From: Flavobacterium gelidicaeli
Lineage (GTDB): Bacteria > Bacteroidota > Bacteroidia > Flavobacteriales > Flavobacteriaceae
Direction: 5' to 3'
Assembly: GCF_013294005.1 (NCBI RefSeq)
Contig: NZ_JABSNK010000005.1
Coordinates: forward strand, 332,656 to 396,655
DNA: 64,000 bases
Shown here: positions 51,974 through 63,463 of the stretch, piece after piece
How the letters are laid out: every line of letters starts with the position of its first letter
How positions within the stretch are numbered: position 1 is the stretch's first letter
Notes under the pieces: model-generated
What the model was told of the DNA's origin: nothing
What the model saw: the letters and a program-made list of their open reading frames with translations, nothing else
Database searches by the model: none
Position numbers and translations under genes: made by a program

Positions 51974-52744
51974 ATGGAAGTATTCTTAAACCCCGATGCT
52001 TGGATTGCTTTAATAACATTGATTTTTTTAGAAATCGTATTGGGTATTGATAATATTATTTTTATCTCCATTGCCACAGGAAAATTGCCTGCTGAAGATC
52101 GCAAAAAAGCAACAAAGTTGGGCATGTTTTTAGCAATGTTCATGAGAATAGGTTTGCTATTAGGTATTTCCTATTTAATTTCATTAGAAGAACCGTGGTT
52201 TACTTTAAATTTTAGCTGGATAAGCGCACAAGTTTCTGGACAAAGTATTATTCTTTTATTAGGTGGCTTATTCTTAATCTACAAAAGCACTAATGAGATT
52301 AGAGAAAAAGTAGATGAAAAAGGGCATGAAGAAAAAGAATTAGGTAAAGCAGCTACAAAAACATTTAGCAGCGTAATCTTGCAGATAATTTTGATTGATT
52401 TAGTTTTTTCATTTGACAGTATATTAACTGCAGTAGGAATGACAAATGGTGTTGATGGTGCGATATACATTATGATAACTGCCGTGGTTATTTCAGTTTT
52501 TATTATGATGCAGTTTGCAGTACCTGTAGGTAATTTTGTTAATACACATCCTTCAATACAAATTCTTGGACTTTCATTCTTAATCCTTATCGGATTCATG
52601 TTGATCACTGAAAGTGCACATTTAGCTAATGCAGTAATTTTTGGTAGTCACGTAACGGCAGTCCCTAAAGGATATTTATATTTTGCCATCTCTTTTTCAC
52701 TATTAGTTGAAGTCTTAAATATGAAAGCTACAAAAAAGAAGTAA
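51974..52744 (+). CDS. TerC family integral membrane protein
   Basis: 256 residues with seven or so helices. The acidic motifs EIVLGIDNIIFISI and DLVFSFDSILTAVGMT are the TerC signature, proposed to carry metal ions. Some members export manganese co-translationally. No tellurite-resistance genes are nearby, so the Mn/metal export role is more plausible than tellurite resistance. Confidence 0.9.
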   Translation: MEVFLNPDAWIALITLIFLEIVLGIDNIIFISIATGKLPAEDRKKATKLGMFLAMFMRIGLLLGISYLISLEEPWFTLNFSWISAQVSGQSIILLLGGLFLIYKSTNEIREKVDEKGHEEKELGKAATKTFSSVILQIILIDLVFSFDSILTAVGMTNGVDGAIYIMITAVVISVFIMMQFAVPVGNFVNTHPSIQILGLSFLILIGFMLITESAHLANAVIFGSHVTAVPKGYLYFAISFSLLVEVLNMKATKKK

Positions 52745-52802
52745 TTTATTAAGGTATCACTATGTTTAAAAAAAAATTATAATACCTGTTTTATTAAGTC
52801 AT

Positions 52803-52850
52803 ATAAAGTCCAATCATATCAATTGATTGGACTTTATACATTTTAGGAAA
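52803..52850 (+). terminator. Terminator of the terC gene
   Basis: ATAAAGTCCAATCA (52803-52816) pairs perfectly over 14 bases with TGATTGGACTTTAT (52824-52837), loop of 7. Confidence 0.75.
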
Positions 52851-53012
52851 CTCAGATTCTGAAAATTAATAAATTCGAATTACGTTTAAAAAACTTCCAA
52901 GTTCAAAATCCACTTCAATTATCTTAAATTATTTAGATATATAACGATCAAAAGCTAGATAAAAATGCGTTTTTCATTACAAACGCAATCTTTTTTTTTC
53001 TATTTTTAACAA

Positions 53013-56000
53013 ATGAAAAAAACTTTATTGATCTTATTTACTTTTTTATCTATAAGTTGTTTTGCACAATTTAGTAAAACGCATTATATCCCACCTTTGA
53101 CCGCACAAACAAGCATGGCTGAAGATCAATATATTTATATTTCAACACCTAATACTACAGATGTTAATTTCAAAATCATTGAAAACGGTGGAAACATTAT
53201 TTCTAATGTTGTAAATAAAAACAATCCTTATATTTATTATGTTGGTAATGGGAATTCAACACAACTTTTTACCCCTAAAACAAGTATTCAAAAGGTAATT
53301 AATAAAGGTTACGTAATCGAAGCCGAAGATTTAGTTTACGTAAGCGTACGAGTGAGTTCTAGCCGAAATTCTGATGGTACTTATAATCATGCTGGAGGTT
53401 TAGTCTCAAAAGGGAATAGCGCTTTAGGTAAAGAGTTTAGACTTGGAGCCATGCTTAACCCAATGTATGATTTTACGGTGTTAAATTTCGCATCTATTTT
53501 GTCCACTGAAAACGGTACAAACATAACCATTTCTAATATTCCTATTGGTACAATTCTTTCTGACGGAACAATTATTAATGGTCCAATAAATATTAGCTTA
53601 AATAAAAATGAAAGCTATATTCTCGCCCTAGAAAACACCGATTATGCCATTCAGTCAAATAGTTCTAAAATGATTGGGGCCTTGGTAATGTCTGATAAAG
53701 CAGTGGTAGTTAACTCAGGGTCTTTTTGCGGAAGCAATAGCACAGTTCAATACTTGCAAACTAATGGTGTTTTGTTTCCTACAGGAAGAGATGTAGGTTT
53801 TGACCAAATTGTTCCTGTAGAAAAAACAGGGAAGGAATACATTTTCGTAAAAGGAAATATTGCTTCAATTAGTCCTGAACTAGAGCGCGTTTTATTGATT
53901 GCACATAAACCCAATACACTTATCTATATAAATGGAAACTCTTCACCTTACAGTACCCTTATAAATTCCGGAGATTACATCGATATTGATGGAAGTAACT
54001 TTGTCAATGGAAATTTATACGTCACGACATCTGAAAATGTTTTTGCCTACCAATCCACATCTGGATCCGATGAACCAGCAAATCAAAACCTATTTTTTGT
54101 ACCACCATTAAATTGTTCTACTCCAAATACGGTAGATAATATACCTCAAATACAATCAATAGGAAGCATCACTTATAGCGGTGGTTTAAATATTGTTACT
54201 GAGACAGGGGCTAGCGTATTAATTAACAATATCCCTATAAGTTCTTCTCCAGTTGCTATCACTGGAAACCCTAATTTTGTTAGATATTCTGTAAATACGC
54301 TTTCTGGAAATATTGCTGTAAAATCTACTAGACAAGTTTATGTTTCTTATTATGGAACAAATGGAGCCGCAACTTACGGTGGCTACTACTCCGGTTTTGA
54401 TACTAAACCTGAAATTGTAATGGATAAAATAGCCGTTTCTAGTTCCACTTGCATACCTAACGTAATATTAAAAATCAATACATTATCCTCATATGATGCT
54501 TTTCAGTGGTATGTAAATGACGTAAAAATACCTGGCGAAACTACCAATTCCTATCGTCCTACAACTCCCGGTTATTATCAAGTAAAAGGCAGCATTACTA
54601 ATTGTCCAAGTACCGTTCCTCTCTTTTCAGATAAAATACCGGTAAGCTATTGCCCTACCAATATTGATAACGATTTGGTGAATGACAATATTGACATTGA
54701 TACCGATAACGATGGTATTACAAATTGTACCGAATCGTATGGAAATCAAGACATAAACCTCTCCAATTTAAATTCGGGTACGATTTCAATAGGTACTTAT
54801 TCCAATAACTTTACTGGATCACAATTAAATGCTACTACAACAAGTACAACTCCTTTCACAGGAAATAGTGATGGGAGCTTTATATCAGATGTTCCTGCTG
54901 GAAAAAGTAATTATGTGTCATATCTAATGACATTTGCAACACCTATAAGTTTAGGAATGGAATACATAACAACTGCCAATGCAGCAGACCTGCTAAACGC
55001 AAATGCGGAATACATAATAAATTCAGATGTAGACAAAACAATTACCGTTTTAAACCCGACGGATCAATTATTAATCGATACTAATTATGATGGGATTTAT
55101 GAAAGCGGAATAACTGAATTCTCTTCATTTGAAATTCATTTTAGATTAAAAAGCGCTACATCATTAGCTGCAGGAACTGGAGATTTTAAATTTTTATCTC
55201 ACCTTACAAGTACTATCCGCTTCACTCATAAAAACCTATCAGATGACAGTCCAAGTAAATCTTCTTTAAAGTTTTTTGCTGTCTGTGTACCTAAAGATAG
55301 CGATCAAGACGGAATTCCCGACCAACTAGATCTAGATAGTGACAATGATGGCATTCCTGATACTATAGAGGCTCAAGGAGCAATGGTTATTGCATATACT
55401 GCTATTGATGTAAACAAAGACGGACTTAGTGATGCTTTTGGCTCAGGTTTAACTCCAATAGATACCGATGGAGATGTAACCATTGGTGGTGTTCCAGATT
55501 ATTTAGACTTAGACAGTGACAACGACGGAATATATGATGCTTACGAATCCGGAAGTAGCGCAATAGACGTTAACAATGATGGTTATATAGACGGTGCCAA
55601 AAATACTTTTGGAAATAATGGACTTTCTTCTTCAGTAGAAACTGCTATCGACTCTGGCGTTATAAACTATTCCCTTCGTGACACAGACACAGATGGCCGA
55701 CCAAATTATATTGAATTAGACAGTGATAATGATTTATGTCTAGATGTCATAGAAGCTGGATTTACAGACAATAATAACGATGGAATATTAGGGAACAATC
55801 CAGTTACCGTAAATTCAGCGGGAATTGTAACTAGTGGAACAAATGGCTATACCGCACCAAACAACAACTACCTCATTGCTGCACCAATTGTTATTACTAA
55901 CCAACCACAAAATCAAGCACAATGTGAATTGCAAACAACTTCATTTTCAGTTCAAACAAATGCAGTAAACGCATACCAATGGCAGGTATCTATTGATGGA

Positions 56001-57536
56001 ATGATCTGGAATGACATATCAAACAATACAACTTATTCTGGTGCAACTACAAATAAAATAACTATAAACAGCATTACTACTAGCATGAATGGTTATAACT
56101 ACAGGGTTCTTTTAACTAAAATAGGTAATACATGCGGACTACTTTCCAATTCAGCAACGCTAACTGTTTATTCATTGCCAGTGGTAGCTACACCAATTGA
56201 ATTAAAACAATGTGATGATGACTTAGATGGCTTCTCTATTTTTAATATTACCAAAAAAAACAGTTTTATTTTAGCTAATTATTCGAATGAAACCTTTACT
56301 TATTTCACCACTTTCAATGGTGCTAATACAAATGACGCTTCTGTACAAATAAACAATCCTGTCAGCTATAGAAGCAACAATTCTACTATTTGGGCGAGGA
56401 TAGAAAATGCAAATGGTTGCTTTAGTGTATCACAGTTGAATTTAGTTGTTTCATCTACACAAATACCATCCACTTTTAGTCGCTCATTTGAAACTTGTGA
56501 CGACTACATTGATGTTATTCAAAGTGATACCGATGGAATAACTACCTTTGACTTTAGCTCAGCAACCACTGACATAATCGCTTTGCTACCTTCTTCAGGT
56601 TCAGTATACGCCATAAAATATTACGAGACTGAAACTGACGCATTATCGGAAATTAACGAAATATCAAATACAGCCAATTTTAGAAACACAGCTTCTCCAT
56701 TTTATCAAGAAATTTGGGTTCGCGTAGAAAACACATTAGATAATGCCTGCTATGGTCTTGGTCCACACGTAAAACTTACAGTAAATACTAAGCCTGCTAT
56801 AAATACAAATGAAGATCATAGTGAGGACAAGTTAGTATGCACTAATCTTCCTGACTACTTTGTACAATTAAACGCAGGACTATTAGAAGGTTCACCTACG
56901 TCAAACTACACTTATATTTGGCTAAAAGACGATCAAATTATAAACGGAAGTACTGCATATACATTAAATGTTAACGCGATAGGCATGTATACTGTAATAG
57001 TAACAAATACTTCAGGATGTAGTAGAACAAGAAAAATTAATGTAACAGCATCAGATATTGCTCTTATTGAAATGATCGATATCGTAGACCTTAATGACTC
57101 TAACACTATTACCATCACAGTTTCTGGAACAGGAAATTATGAATACAGCTTGGACGAAAACACAGGGCCATTTCAAACATCAAATATATTTGAGAACATT
57201 GCTGCAGGAATTCATGACGTTTTTATAAATGATCAAAACGGATGCGGGCTCGTTCAAAAAACAGTTGCAGTTATAGGAGTACCTAAGTTTTTTACTCCAA
57301 ACGGGGATGGTTATAACGATTATTGGAATTTAAAAGGTGTTAACAACACTTTGAATTCAAAGTCCATCATTTATATTTTTGATCGATATGGTAAACTACT
57401 GAAGGAATTAAATCCTAATAGTTCAGGTTGGAATGGCACGTTTAACGGAAAACCATTGCAATCTGATGATTATTGGTACACCATAAAACTCGAAGACAAC
57501 AGAGAAGTAAAAGGACATTTTAGTCTAAAGAGATAG
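53013..57536 (+). CDS. Type IX secretion (type B) surface protein, 1507 residues
   Basis: Signal peptide (1-19, ISCFAQ). Residues about 20-480 form a beta-rich domain resembling the IgGFc-binding N-terminal module ([46 protein letters not shown]). Then an Ig-like segment, and several Ca-binding thrombospondin-3-like Asp repeats ([12 protein letters not shown] near 560, [20 protein letters not shown] near 770, more to about 950). Further Ig-like parts (1000-1420) follow, and the C-terminal type B signal ([33 protein letters not shown]; last ~85). Exported through T9SS and attached to the surface; the content suggests adhesion. Monocistronic. Confidence 0.88.
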   Translation: MKKTLLILFTFLSISCFAQFSKTHYIPPLTAQTSMAEDQYIYISTPNTTDVNFKIIENGGNIISNVVNKNNPYIYYVGNGNSTQLFTPKTSIQKVINKGYVIEAEDLVYVSVRVSSSRNSDGTYNHAGGLVSKGNSALGKEFRLGAMLNPMYDFTVLNFASILSTENGTNITISNIPIGTILSDGTIINGPINISLNKNESYILALENTDYAIQSNSSKMIGALVMSDKAVVVNSGSFCGSNSTVQYLQTNGVLFPTGRDVGFDQIVPVEKTGKEYIFVKGNIASISPELERVLLIAHKPNTLIYINGNSSPYSTLINSGDYIDIDGSNFVNGNLYVTTSENVFAYQSTSGSDEPANQNLFFVPPLNCSTPNTVDNIPQIQSIGSITYSGGLNIVTETGASVLINNIPISSSPVAITGNPNFVRYSVNTLSGNIAVKSTRQVYVSYYGTNGAATYGGYYSGFDTKPEIVMDKIAVSSSTCIPNVILKINTLSSYDAFQWYVNDVKIPGETTNSYRPTTPGYYQVKGSITNCPSTVPLFSDKIPVSYCPTNIDNDLVNDNIDIDTDNDGITNCTESYGNQDINLSNLNSGTISIGTYSNNFTGSQLNATTTSTTPFTGNSDGSFISDVPAGKSNYVSYLMTFATPISLGMEYITTANAADLLNANAEYIINSDVDKTITVLNPTDQLLIDTNYDGIYESGITEFSSFEIHFRLKSATSLAAGTGDFKFLSHLTSTIRFTHKNLSDDSPSKSSLKFFAVCVPKDSDQDGIPDQLDLDSDNDGIPDTIEAQGAMVIAYTAIDVNKDGLSDAFGSGLTPIDTDGDVTIGGVPDYLDLDSDNDGIYDAYESGSSAIDVNNDGYIDGAKNTFGNNGLSSSVETAIDSGVINYSLRDTDTDGRPNYIELDSDNDLCLDVIEAGFTDNNNDGILGNNPVTVNSAGIVTSGTNGYTAPNNNYLIAAPIVITNQPQNQAQCELQTTSFSVQTNAVNAYQWQVSIDGMIWNDISNNTTYSGATTNKITINSITTSMNGYNYRVLLTKIGNTCGLLSNSATLTVYSLPVVATPIELKQCDDDLDGFSIFNITKKNSFILANYSNETFTYFTTFNGANTNDASVQINNPVSYRSNNSTIWARIENANGCFSVSQLNLVVSSTQIPSTFSRSFETCDDYIDVIQSDTDGITTFDFSSATTDIIALLPSSGSVYAIKYYETETDALSEINEISNTANFRNTASPFYQEIWVRVENTLDNACYGLGPHVKLTVNTKPAINTNEDHSEDKLVCTNLPDYFVQLNAGLLEGSPTSNYTYIWLKDDQIINGSTAYTLNVNAIGMYTVIVTNTSGCSRTRKINVTASDIALIEMIDIVDLNDSNTITITVSGTGNYEYSLDENTGPFQTSNIFENIAAGIHDVFINDQNGCGLVQKTVAVIGVPKFFTPNGDGYNDYWNLKGVNNTLNSKSIIYIFDRYGKLLKELNPNSSGWNGTFNGKPLQSDDYWYTIKLEDNREVKGHFSLKR

Positions 57537-57767
57537 CTGTTATTTTGGGCACAATCCGAATGAAAATCAGATCGCACTAAAATTCAAACCAGGTCCATCA
57601 TTAAAACTGCCATGAAAATATATAATAAGTCAAGAAAACCATCAACTCACAATTAGAATATTCTAAAAAAAGTACTAAAATCACTAATGTTGCTTGACTA
57701 CTTTTAAATTCAAATACACTAAAAAATAAAAACTAATTTAAAAACTTTAATGCTATTATATTAAACA

Positions 57768-57799
57768 AAAAAAGCCATTTCTTACGAAATGGCTTTTTT
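57768..57799. terminator. Bidirectional terminator
   Basis: AAAAAAGCCATTTC (57768-57781) pairs perfectly over 14 bases with GAAATGGCTTTTTT (57786-57799), loop of 4. Serves typA (minus) and the T9SS gene (plus). Confidence 0.88.
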
Positions 57800-57817
57800 G
57801 ATATACTTGTGATAGTA

Positions 57818-59614
57818 TTAGATTTTAAATCTTTTTCTATCAGTTTCAGTCAAATAGATTTTTCTCAAACGAATAGATTTTGGAGTAACCTCTACATACT
57901 CATCTTTTTGAATATATTCTAATGCTTCTTCTAAAGAGAAAATGATTGGAGGAATAATTCTTGCTTTCTCATCATTTCCTGAAGAACGAACGTTAGATTG
58001 TTTTTTCTCTTTTGTTACGTTTACACACATATCATCTGCACGTGAATTTTCTCCAATTACCTGACCTTCGTAAATTTCAGTATTTGGTTCAACAAAAAAC
58101 TTACCACGATCTTGTAATTTATCAATAGAGTAAGGAATTGCTTTTCCTTTTTCCATAGAAATTAATGAACCTTTGTTACGTCCAGCAATTTCTCCTTTGT
58201 AAGGCTCATATCCAATAAAACGGTGTGCCATAATGGCCTCACCAGCTGTTGCAGTAAGAAGTTGATTACGCAATCCAATAATTCCACGAGATGGAATATT
58301 AAATTTCACAATCATACGTTCTCCTTTAGTTTCCATGCTTAACATTTCACCTTTACGCATAGTAACAAATTCTACCGCTCTTCCAGAAAGTGTTTCTGGT
58401 AAATCGATTGTCAATTCTTCAATTGGCTCACATTTTTTACCATCAATTTCTTTAATGATAACTTGTGGTTGACCGATTTGTAACTCATACCCTTCTCTTC
58501 TCATTGTTTCAATAAGAACAGACAAGTGAAGTACACCACGACCGAAAACCATGAATTTATCAGCAGAGTCTGTTTCACCCATTTTCATGGCTAAATTTTT
58601 CTCTAATTCTTTTGTTAATCTTTCACGAATATGACGAGAAGTTACAAATTTACCCTCTTTTCCAAAGAAAGGAGAATCGTTAATTGTAAACAACATACTC
58701 ATTGTTGGCTCATCAATAGCGATAGATTTTAATCCTTCTGGATTTTCAGCATCAGCGATTGTATCACCAATTTCAAAACCTTCAACACCAATGATTGCAC
58801 AAATATCTCCAGCAATTACTTCAGTTACTTTTTTACGACCAAGACCTTCAAAAGTATGTAGTTCCTTGATACGTGATTTAGATATTGTACCATCTCTTTT
58901 GACTAATGAGATAGGCATTCCTTCTTTCAATACTCCTCTTTCAAGACGTCCAATAGCTATACGACCTGTAAAAGCTGAAAAATCTAAAGATGTAATTAAC
59001 ATTTGTGGAGTTCCTTCAGAAACTTTAGGAGCTGGTACATTTTCGATTACCATATCTAATAATGCTTCCACATTATCAGTTACGTTTTCCCAATGGTCAG
59101 ACATCCAGTTATTTTTAGCTGAACCATAAACTGTTGGGAAATCCAACTGCCATTCTTCAGCACCTAATTCAAACATTAAGTCAAAAACTTTTTCATGAAC
59201 TTCTTCAGGAGTACAGTTTTCTTTATCAACTTTATTGATTACAACACATGGCTTTAGCCCTAAGTCAATCGCTTTCTGTAATACAAAACGCGTTTGTGGC
59301 ATTGGCCCTTCAAAAGCATCTACCAGTAAACAAACACCATCAGCCATATTCAATACACGTTCTACCTCACCACCGAAATCGGCGTGACCAGGAGTATCGA
59401 TAATGTTGATTTTTGTTCCTTTATACTGAACCGAAACATTCTTTGAAGTAATAGTAATACCTCTTTCACGCTCTAAGTCGTTATTATCAAGGATTAAGTC
59501 ACCTGTGTTTTCGTTGTCACGAAATAACTGACAGTGATACATGATTTTATCAACCAAAGTTGTTTTACCGTGATCGACGTGGGCAATAATTGCAATATTT
59601 CTAATAGATTCCAT
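57818..59614 (-). CDS. typA: Ribosome-associated GTPase TypA/BipA
   Basis: 598 residues. G1 [11 protein letters not shown]2 region RERGITI, G3 [15 protein letters not shown]4 NKVDKEN, then EF-Tu-like domain II, domains III/V and the BipA-specific C-terminal domain ([20 protein letters not shown]). Binds ribosomes and supports 50S assembly and growth at low temperature. Has a full promoter at 59634-59663. Confidence 0.96.
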   Translation of the reverse strand: MESIRNIAIIAHVDHGKTTLVDKIMYHCQLFRDNENTGDLILDNNDLERERGITITSKNVSVQYKGTKINIIDTPGHADFGGEVERVLNMADGVCLLVDAFEGPMPQTRFVLQKAIDLGLKPCVVINKVDKENCTPEEVHEKVFDLMFELGAEEWQLDFPTVYGSAKNNWMSDHWENVTDNVEALLDMVIENVPAPKVSEGTPQMLITSLDFSAFTGRIAIGRLERGVLKEGMPISLVKRDGTISKSRIKELHTFEGLGRKKVTEVIAGDICAIIGVEGFEIGDTIADAENPEGLKSIAIDEPTMSMLFTINDSPFFGKEGKFVTSRHIRERLTKELEKNLAMKMGETDSADKFMVFGRGVLHLSVLIETMRREGYELQIGQPQVIIKEIDGKKCEPIEELTIDLPETLSGRAVEFVTMRKGEMLSMETKGERMIVKFNIPSRGIIGLRNQLLTATAGEAIMAHRFIGYEPYKGEIAGRNKGSLISMEKGKAIPYSIDKLQDRGKFFVEPNTEIYEGQVIGENSRADDMCVNVTKEKKQSNVRSSGNDEKARIIPPIIFSLEEALEYIQKDEYVEVTPKSIRLRKIYLTETDRKRFKI

Positions 59615-59633
59615 CTGTGATTTTTAATGAGTG

Positions 59634-59663
59634 CAAAGGTACACTTTATTTTGATAAAACAAA
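59634..59663 (-). promoter_or_regulatory. Promoter of typA
   Basis: Minus-strand TTTG (59660-59663), 18-base spacer, TACCTTTG (59634-59641): both elements match the Bacteroidota consensus. It leaves about 20 bases before the ATG. Best promoter in the window. Confidence 0.75.
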
Positions 59664-59769
59664 TATTTATCCAATACTTTACATACACTTAACTAATTAG
59701 GAACATTTAATCCTAAAAACACTATGCAAATAAAAATTAAAGCATATTTTATTATTGATAATATTTAAT

Positions 59770-59777
59770 TACATTTG
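59770..59777 (+). promoter_or_regulatory. -7 promoter element of PAS kinase, possibly leaderless
   Basis: TACATTTG, full TAnnTTTG match, ends 4 bases before ATG 59782; weak -33. Confidence 0.45.
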
Positions 59778-59781
59778 AGTA

Positions 59782-61491
59782 ATGAAAAACAAATCTAACC
59801 AAATAGCACTAATATACCTCCTCATCGCGATGTTTGCTGCTATAGTTTTTCATAAAATATCACTAAGATACTTATACAGTAGCAATTATCAATTATATAA
59901 TTTTACCAAAGATATTTTTTTGGTTTTCTTTACAGCTATTTCCTTACGATTTGTTTTGTCTAAAAATGATGGGCGAAATGGCTCTTATTACAATAGACTT
60001 CAAAAAATAAACGAAGAAATAAAAGAATCGAAAGAAAAATATGACATTGTAGCCAAAGCAACAAGTGACACCATAAGAGATTGGAAAATACAAGATGACA
60101 ATCTAATATGGAGCAAAGGGCTTGAAACAATATTTGGTTATAATGAAAATCAAGTTGGTAAAACATCCAAATGGTGGTTTGATAATATCCACCCTGAGGA
60201 TAGCATAAAAATGTCTATTAAATTGTACTCTTTCTTAGAAGAAAAAACAGATAAATGGCAAGATGAATACCGTTTCAAATGCGCTGATAATACTTATAAA
60301 TACGTTCTAGATAGGGGATTCATATTGAAAGATCAAAAAGGCAAACCTGTTAGGATGATAAGTGCAATACAAGATATCACAAAACAAAAAGAAGAAGAAC
60401 TTAGGCTTAGATTACTCGAAACTGTTATTTTACAAACAAAGGATTCTATTGTAATCACTGAAGCCGACTTCAACAGCAACCAACTCCCAAAGATTGTCTA
60501 TGTAAATCCAGCCTTCACAAAAATGACGGGATATGAATCTCAGAATATAATAGGCCAATCACCAGATATTTTTAATGGCGAAAACACCGATCCAAAAATC
60601 ATAAAAAAAATCATCTCTTCGATCAAAAAAAGAGAAGAAAATGTACTTGAAATTCTTTGTTATAAAAAAAACAAAGAATCCTTTTGGCTTCGTTTTACAA
60701 TGATCCCAATTCATAGTTATGAAAATGAAGTTTCACATTGGGTTTCTATACAAAGAGACGTAACCGAAGAAAAAAGACAAGAAAGAGAAAAAGAACACTT
60801 AATAAGAGAACTTACCCAAACAAATAAAGATTTAAAACAATTCTCATATATAACCTCTCACAACTTAAGAGCACCATTATCCAATTTAATTGGACTTCTT
60901 AATTTAGTAGATGACATAGAAATTCAAGACACCGAACTTAAGGAAATCCTTAATGGACTCGATAAATCAACGCATCTTTTAAACGACACAATAAACGATC
61001 TTACAAAAATAATGGTCATTAAAGATAGCCCCTCAATTCAAAAAGAATCTGTATCATTGAATGAAGTATTTCAAAATGTATCCAACCAAATAACTTTTCA
61101 AATTGAAAAGTACAAACCCTTAATAAACACGGATTTCAATAAAGCTCCTAACTTATTAATAAATAAATCTTACATTGAAAGCATTCTTCTCAATTTATTA
61201 ACAAATTCAATAAAATATCGATCGCCAGACAAAACCTTAGAAATATCAATGACATCGCATCGGATTGACAACAATGTGATATTAACATTTAAAGACAACG
61301 GTATCGGAATTGATTTAATAAGAAATAAAGAAAAAATATTTGGTTTATACCAAAGGTTTCACGATCATCCTGAAAGTAAAGGGTTAGGACTGTATTTGGT
61401 TAAATCTCAAGTTGAAGCAATGGGAGGCAATATAACAATAGAAAGTCAAGTCAACAAGGGAACCACCTTTGTTATAACATTTAAATTATAA
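59782..61491 (+). CDS. Membrane PAS-domain sensor histidine kinase
   Basis: 569 residues. Two N-terminal helices (8-27, 38-56) with a very short loop; coiled region; PAS1 (about 90-205, NLIWSKGLETIFGYNENQVG); PAS2 (about 215-330, IVYVNPAFTKMTGYESQNIIG); HisKA with H360 in ITSHNLRAPLSN; HATPase with NLLTNSIKYRS, DNGIGID, SKGLGLYLVKS. The HNLRAPL form of the H-box is typical of PAS kinases. Followed 5 bases later by its single-domain response regulator. Confidence 0.93.
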   Translation: MKNKSNQIALIYLLIAMFAAIVFHKISLRYLYSSNYQLYNFTKDIFLVFFTAISLRFVLSKNDGRNGSYYNRLQKINEEIKESKEKYDIVAKATSDTIRDWKIQDDNLIWSKGLETIFGYNENQVGKTSKWWFDNIHPEDSIKMSIKLYSFLEEKTDKWQDEYRFKCADNTYKYVLDRGFILKDQKGKPVRMISAIQDITKQKEEELRLRLLETVILQTKDSIVITEADFNSNQLPKIVYVNPAFTKMTGYESQNIIGQSPDIFNGENTDPKIIKKIISSIKKREENVLEILCYKKNKESFWLRFTMIPIHSYENEVSHWVSIQRDVTEEKRQEREKEHLIRELTQTNKDLKQFSYITSHNLRAPLSNLIGLLNLVDDIEIQDTELKEILNGLDKSTHLLNDTINDLTKIMVIKDSPSIQKESVSLNEVFQNVSNQITFQIEKYKPLINTDFNKAPNLLINKSYIESILLNLLTNSIKYRSPDKTLEISMTSHRIDNNVILTFKDNGIGIDLIRNKEKIFGLYQRFHDHPESKGLGLYLVKSQVEAMGGNITIESQVNKGTTFVITFKL

Positions 61492-61496
61492 TCTAA

Positions 61497-61895
61497 ATGC
61501 TAGACAAAATCCTCTTTATTGATGACGACCCTATAACACTAATGTTATGTGAAAAAGTAATCGCTCGTGCATCATTTTCTAAAACTATCATTACTGCTAA
61601 AAACGGACAAGAAGCATTGTCACTATTTAACGAATTAAGAAACAATCATAACCTAGACGATATTCCTCAATTAATATTTTTAGATTTAAATATGCCCGTA
61701 ATGGGTGGATGGGAATTTTTAGAAAGTTTCAGCACTCCATATTATGAAACATTTCATACTATAAAAGTCGTAGTATTATCTTCAACAATTGACCCCGAAG
61801 ACTTAGAAAAAGCAAAAAAATATCCAATGGTAATTGATTTTTTACCAAAACCAATTAATCTATCCATGTTAAACTATTTAATTAAGAAAGTATAA
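61497..61895 (+). CDS. Single-domain response regulator (CheY-like)
   Basis: 132 residues, receiver domain only: acidic pocket D9-D11 (FIDDDPIT), phospho-acceptor D63 (LIFLDLNMPVMGGW), Ser/Thr near 96-97 (VVLSSTID), Lys of FLPKPI. No output domain, so it works through protein contact or as a relay. Separated from the kinase gene by 5 bases, so it is almost certainly its partner. Confidence 0.93.
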   Translation: MLDKILFIDDDPITLMLCEKVIARASFSKTIITAKNGQEALSLFNELRNNHNLDDIPQLIFLDLNMPVMGGWEFLESFSTPYYETFHTIKVVVLSSTIDPEDLEKAKKYPMVIDFLPKPINLSMLNYLIKKV

Positions 61896-61997
61896 AAAAA
61901 ACTTGAATTAACTTTTAACCGTATAGCTTCTTTTGAACAATATTAAACACTTTTTAATAAAATTAATTACAACATAATAACTATTTATAAAAAATAT

Positions 61998-62095
61998 GGC
62001 GTGACCCAAAAAGGTCGAGCTAACAATTATATCTTTTATGTAATACCAATAGCTATCGGGACAAAATAAAAGGATGCCTTTACTATCTCTCACGC
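61998..62095 (+). repeat. Degenerate copy of dispersed repeat family 1
   Basis: GGCGTGACCC at left, CAATAGCTATCGGG inside and TCTCTCACGC at right correspond in order to the 5130-5243 copy; the spacing is shorter. Together with surrounding AT-rich sequence it fills the 61896-62300 gap; no gene seen there. Confidence 0.5.
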
Positions 62096-62299
62096 AATTA
62101 AATCTTATTAAGACATTAATCAAAATAAGACTATCATATTCAATTGATGGTAAAGTAATAGAATTTCGATAACAAAGAACCTCAATAGATTATACAATCT
62201 TGATTGAAATATTGTAGCATAAGGAATTTGTATGACGCAAGAATTTGACACTTTTTTTTAAAAAAATTAATTGATAAAACACTCATTAATTGTCATGTA

Positions 62300-63259
62300 A
62301 TTGGAGTTTTATTTGGTGTTGATGGTAAAAAAGATTCAAAGACAATATAAAAAAGCATCTTAGTCCTTTTAGCGCTTGGGAACCTAGGGAGCATGCACAT
62401 CAATGGATTATTTACCCCGAAAATACAGGAACTCATTTGGCTACAGATGAAGTAGTCTTATCTCAAGGATAACTTCAAAGTATTGTCACTAATAAAAACG
62501 CTAAATGAAAAAATTTTCCATAGTATCAATTGTTGCTGGCACTAATACATAACAAGTAATTAAACACCTGAGTAAAATTTACTTTAAAAAAAGGCAAACA
62601 GTTATAGAAATTACATTAGATATGGCTAATTCTATGAAGTTGATAGCTAAAAAATATTTTCAAAGGCTATACAGTTAACAGATCGTTTCCATGTACAAAA
62701 ACTAGTTTAAAGCTTTTCAAGAAATTAGAATCAAGTACCAATGGGAAGCAATGGGAAGCAAAGGACAGAGAAAATCAGGCGATAGCACAAGCTAAATCAG
62801 AAAACAAAACATATACTTCCCAACTTTTAAATAATGGAGCTAATGCAAAACAATTATTAGTCCGAAGTCGCTACTTACTTTATAAATCCCGCGACAAATG
62901 GAGGAACAACCAAAAAGAGAGAAAGCTGCTATTATTCGAATTGTATCCTGACCTAAAAAAGTATATACTTTATCACAGCAATTACGAATTATCTACAACA
63001 ATAATAATGGTAAAATATCGCTATTTTGAAATTAGCACACTAGTATAGAAAAATGGTAGAATCGGGCTTTGAAAACTTCAATATCATACTTAATACAATA
63101 ACGGTCAATTATAATTCAACACTAAGCCACTTCGATAACCGTAGCACAAATGCTTCGGCAGAATCTTTTAATGCTAAAATAAAAGCATTCAGAAATCAAT
63201 TTAGAGGAGTAGGAAAAGTGGATTTCTTTCTCTTTAGATTAACTAAATTATTTGCCTAA
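62300..63259 (+). pseudogene. Decayed ISL3-family (ISAon1-type) transposase
   Basis: Translated fragments scattered over all three frames line up with a DDE transposase. WEPREHAHQWIIYPENTG then HLATDEVVLSQG (first catalytic Asp), IVTNKNAK, VIEITLDMANSMKLIAKKYF, IQLTDRFHVQKL (second Asp), RYLLYKSRDKW, LFELYPDLKK, and near the end VESGFENFNIILNTITVNY and NRSTNASAESFNAKIKAFRN (catalytic Glu), then FFLFRLTKLFA. Several frameshifts and stops separate them, so the gene is dead. The intact-looking 68-residue frame at 63053 is only its 3' end. The left limit is approximate. Confidence 0.82.
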
Positions 63260-63262
63260 TCC

Positions 63263-63298
63263 CCAACTTTTGTTCTTGATCCAACTTTTGCGCTTGAT
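63263..63298 (+). repeat. Two tandem 18-bp repeats at the IS remnant right end
   Basis: CCAACTTTTGTTCTTGAT followed directly by CCAACTTTTGCGCTTGAT, two mismatches. Probably within the right terminal region of the dead IS; a matching left end was not found. Confidence 0.55.
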
Positions 63299-63370
63299 TC
63301 TATAATCCTCAAATTATATTATTGATCAAAGAAAAAGCTCCATTTAGAATTAACTAAATGAAGCTTACTG

Positions 63371-63456
63371 TACTCAGAGCGGGACTTGAACCCGCACGAA
63401 CATTGCTGTTCACTGGATTTTAAGTCCAGCGTGTCTACCAATTTCACCATCCGAGC
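63371..63456 (-). tRNA. tRNA-Leu (anticodon TAA)
   Basis: 86 nt cloverleaf on the minus strand: acceptor GCTCGGA / TCTGAGT (first pair G-T), anticodon loop CTTAAAA (anticodon TAA) on a CTGGA/TCCAG stem, long variable arm with AACA-type loop, T arm GCGGG TTCAAGT CCCGC, discriminator A. CCA is not encoded. Confidence 0.93.
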
Positions 63457-63463
63457 ATTATAG

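Noticed and set aside
63053..63259. 68-codon frame as an independent gene
   Set aside because: Its translation is the 3' end of an ISL3-type transposase whose upstream parts are frameshifted.
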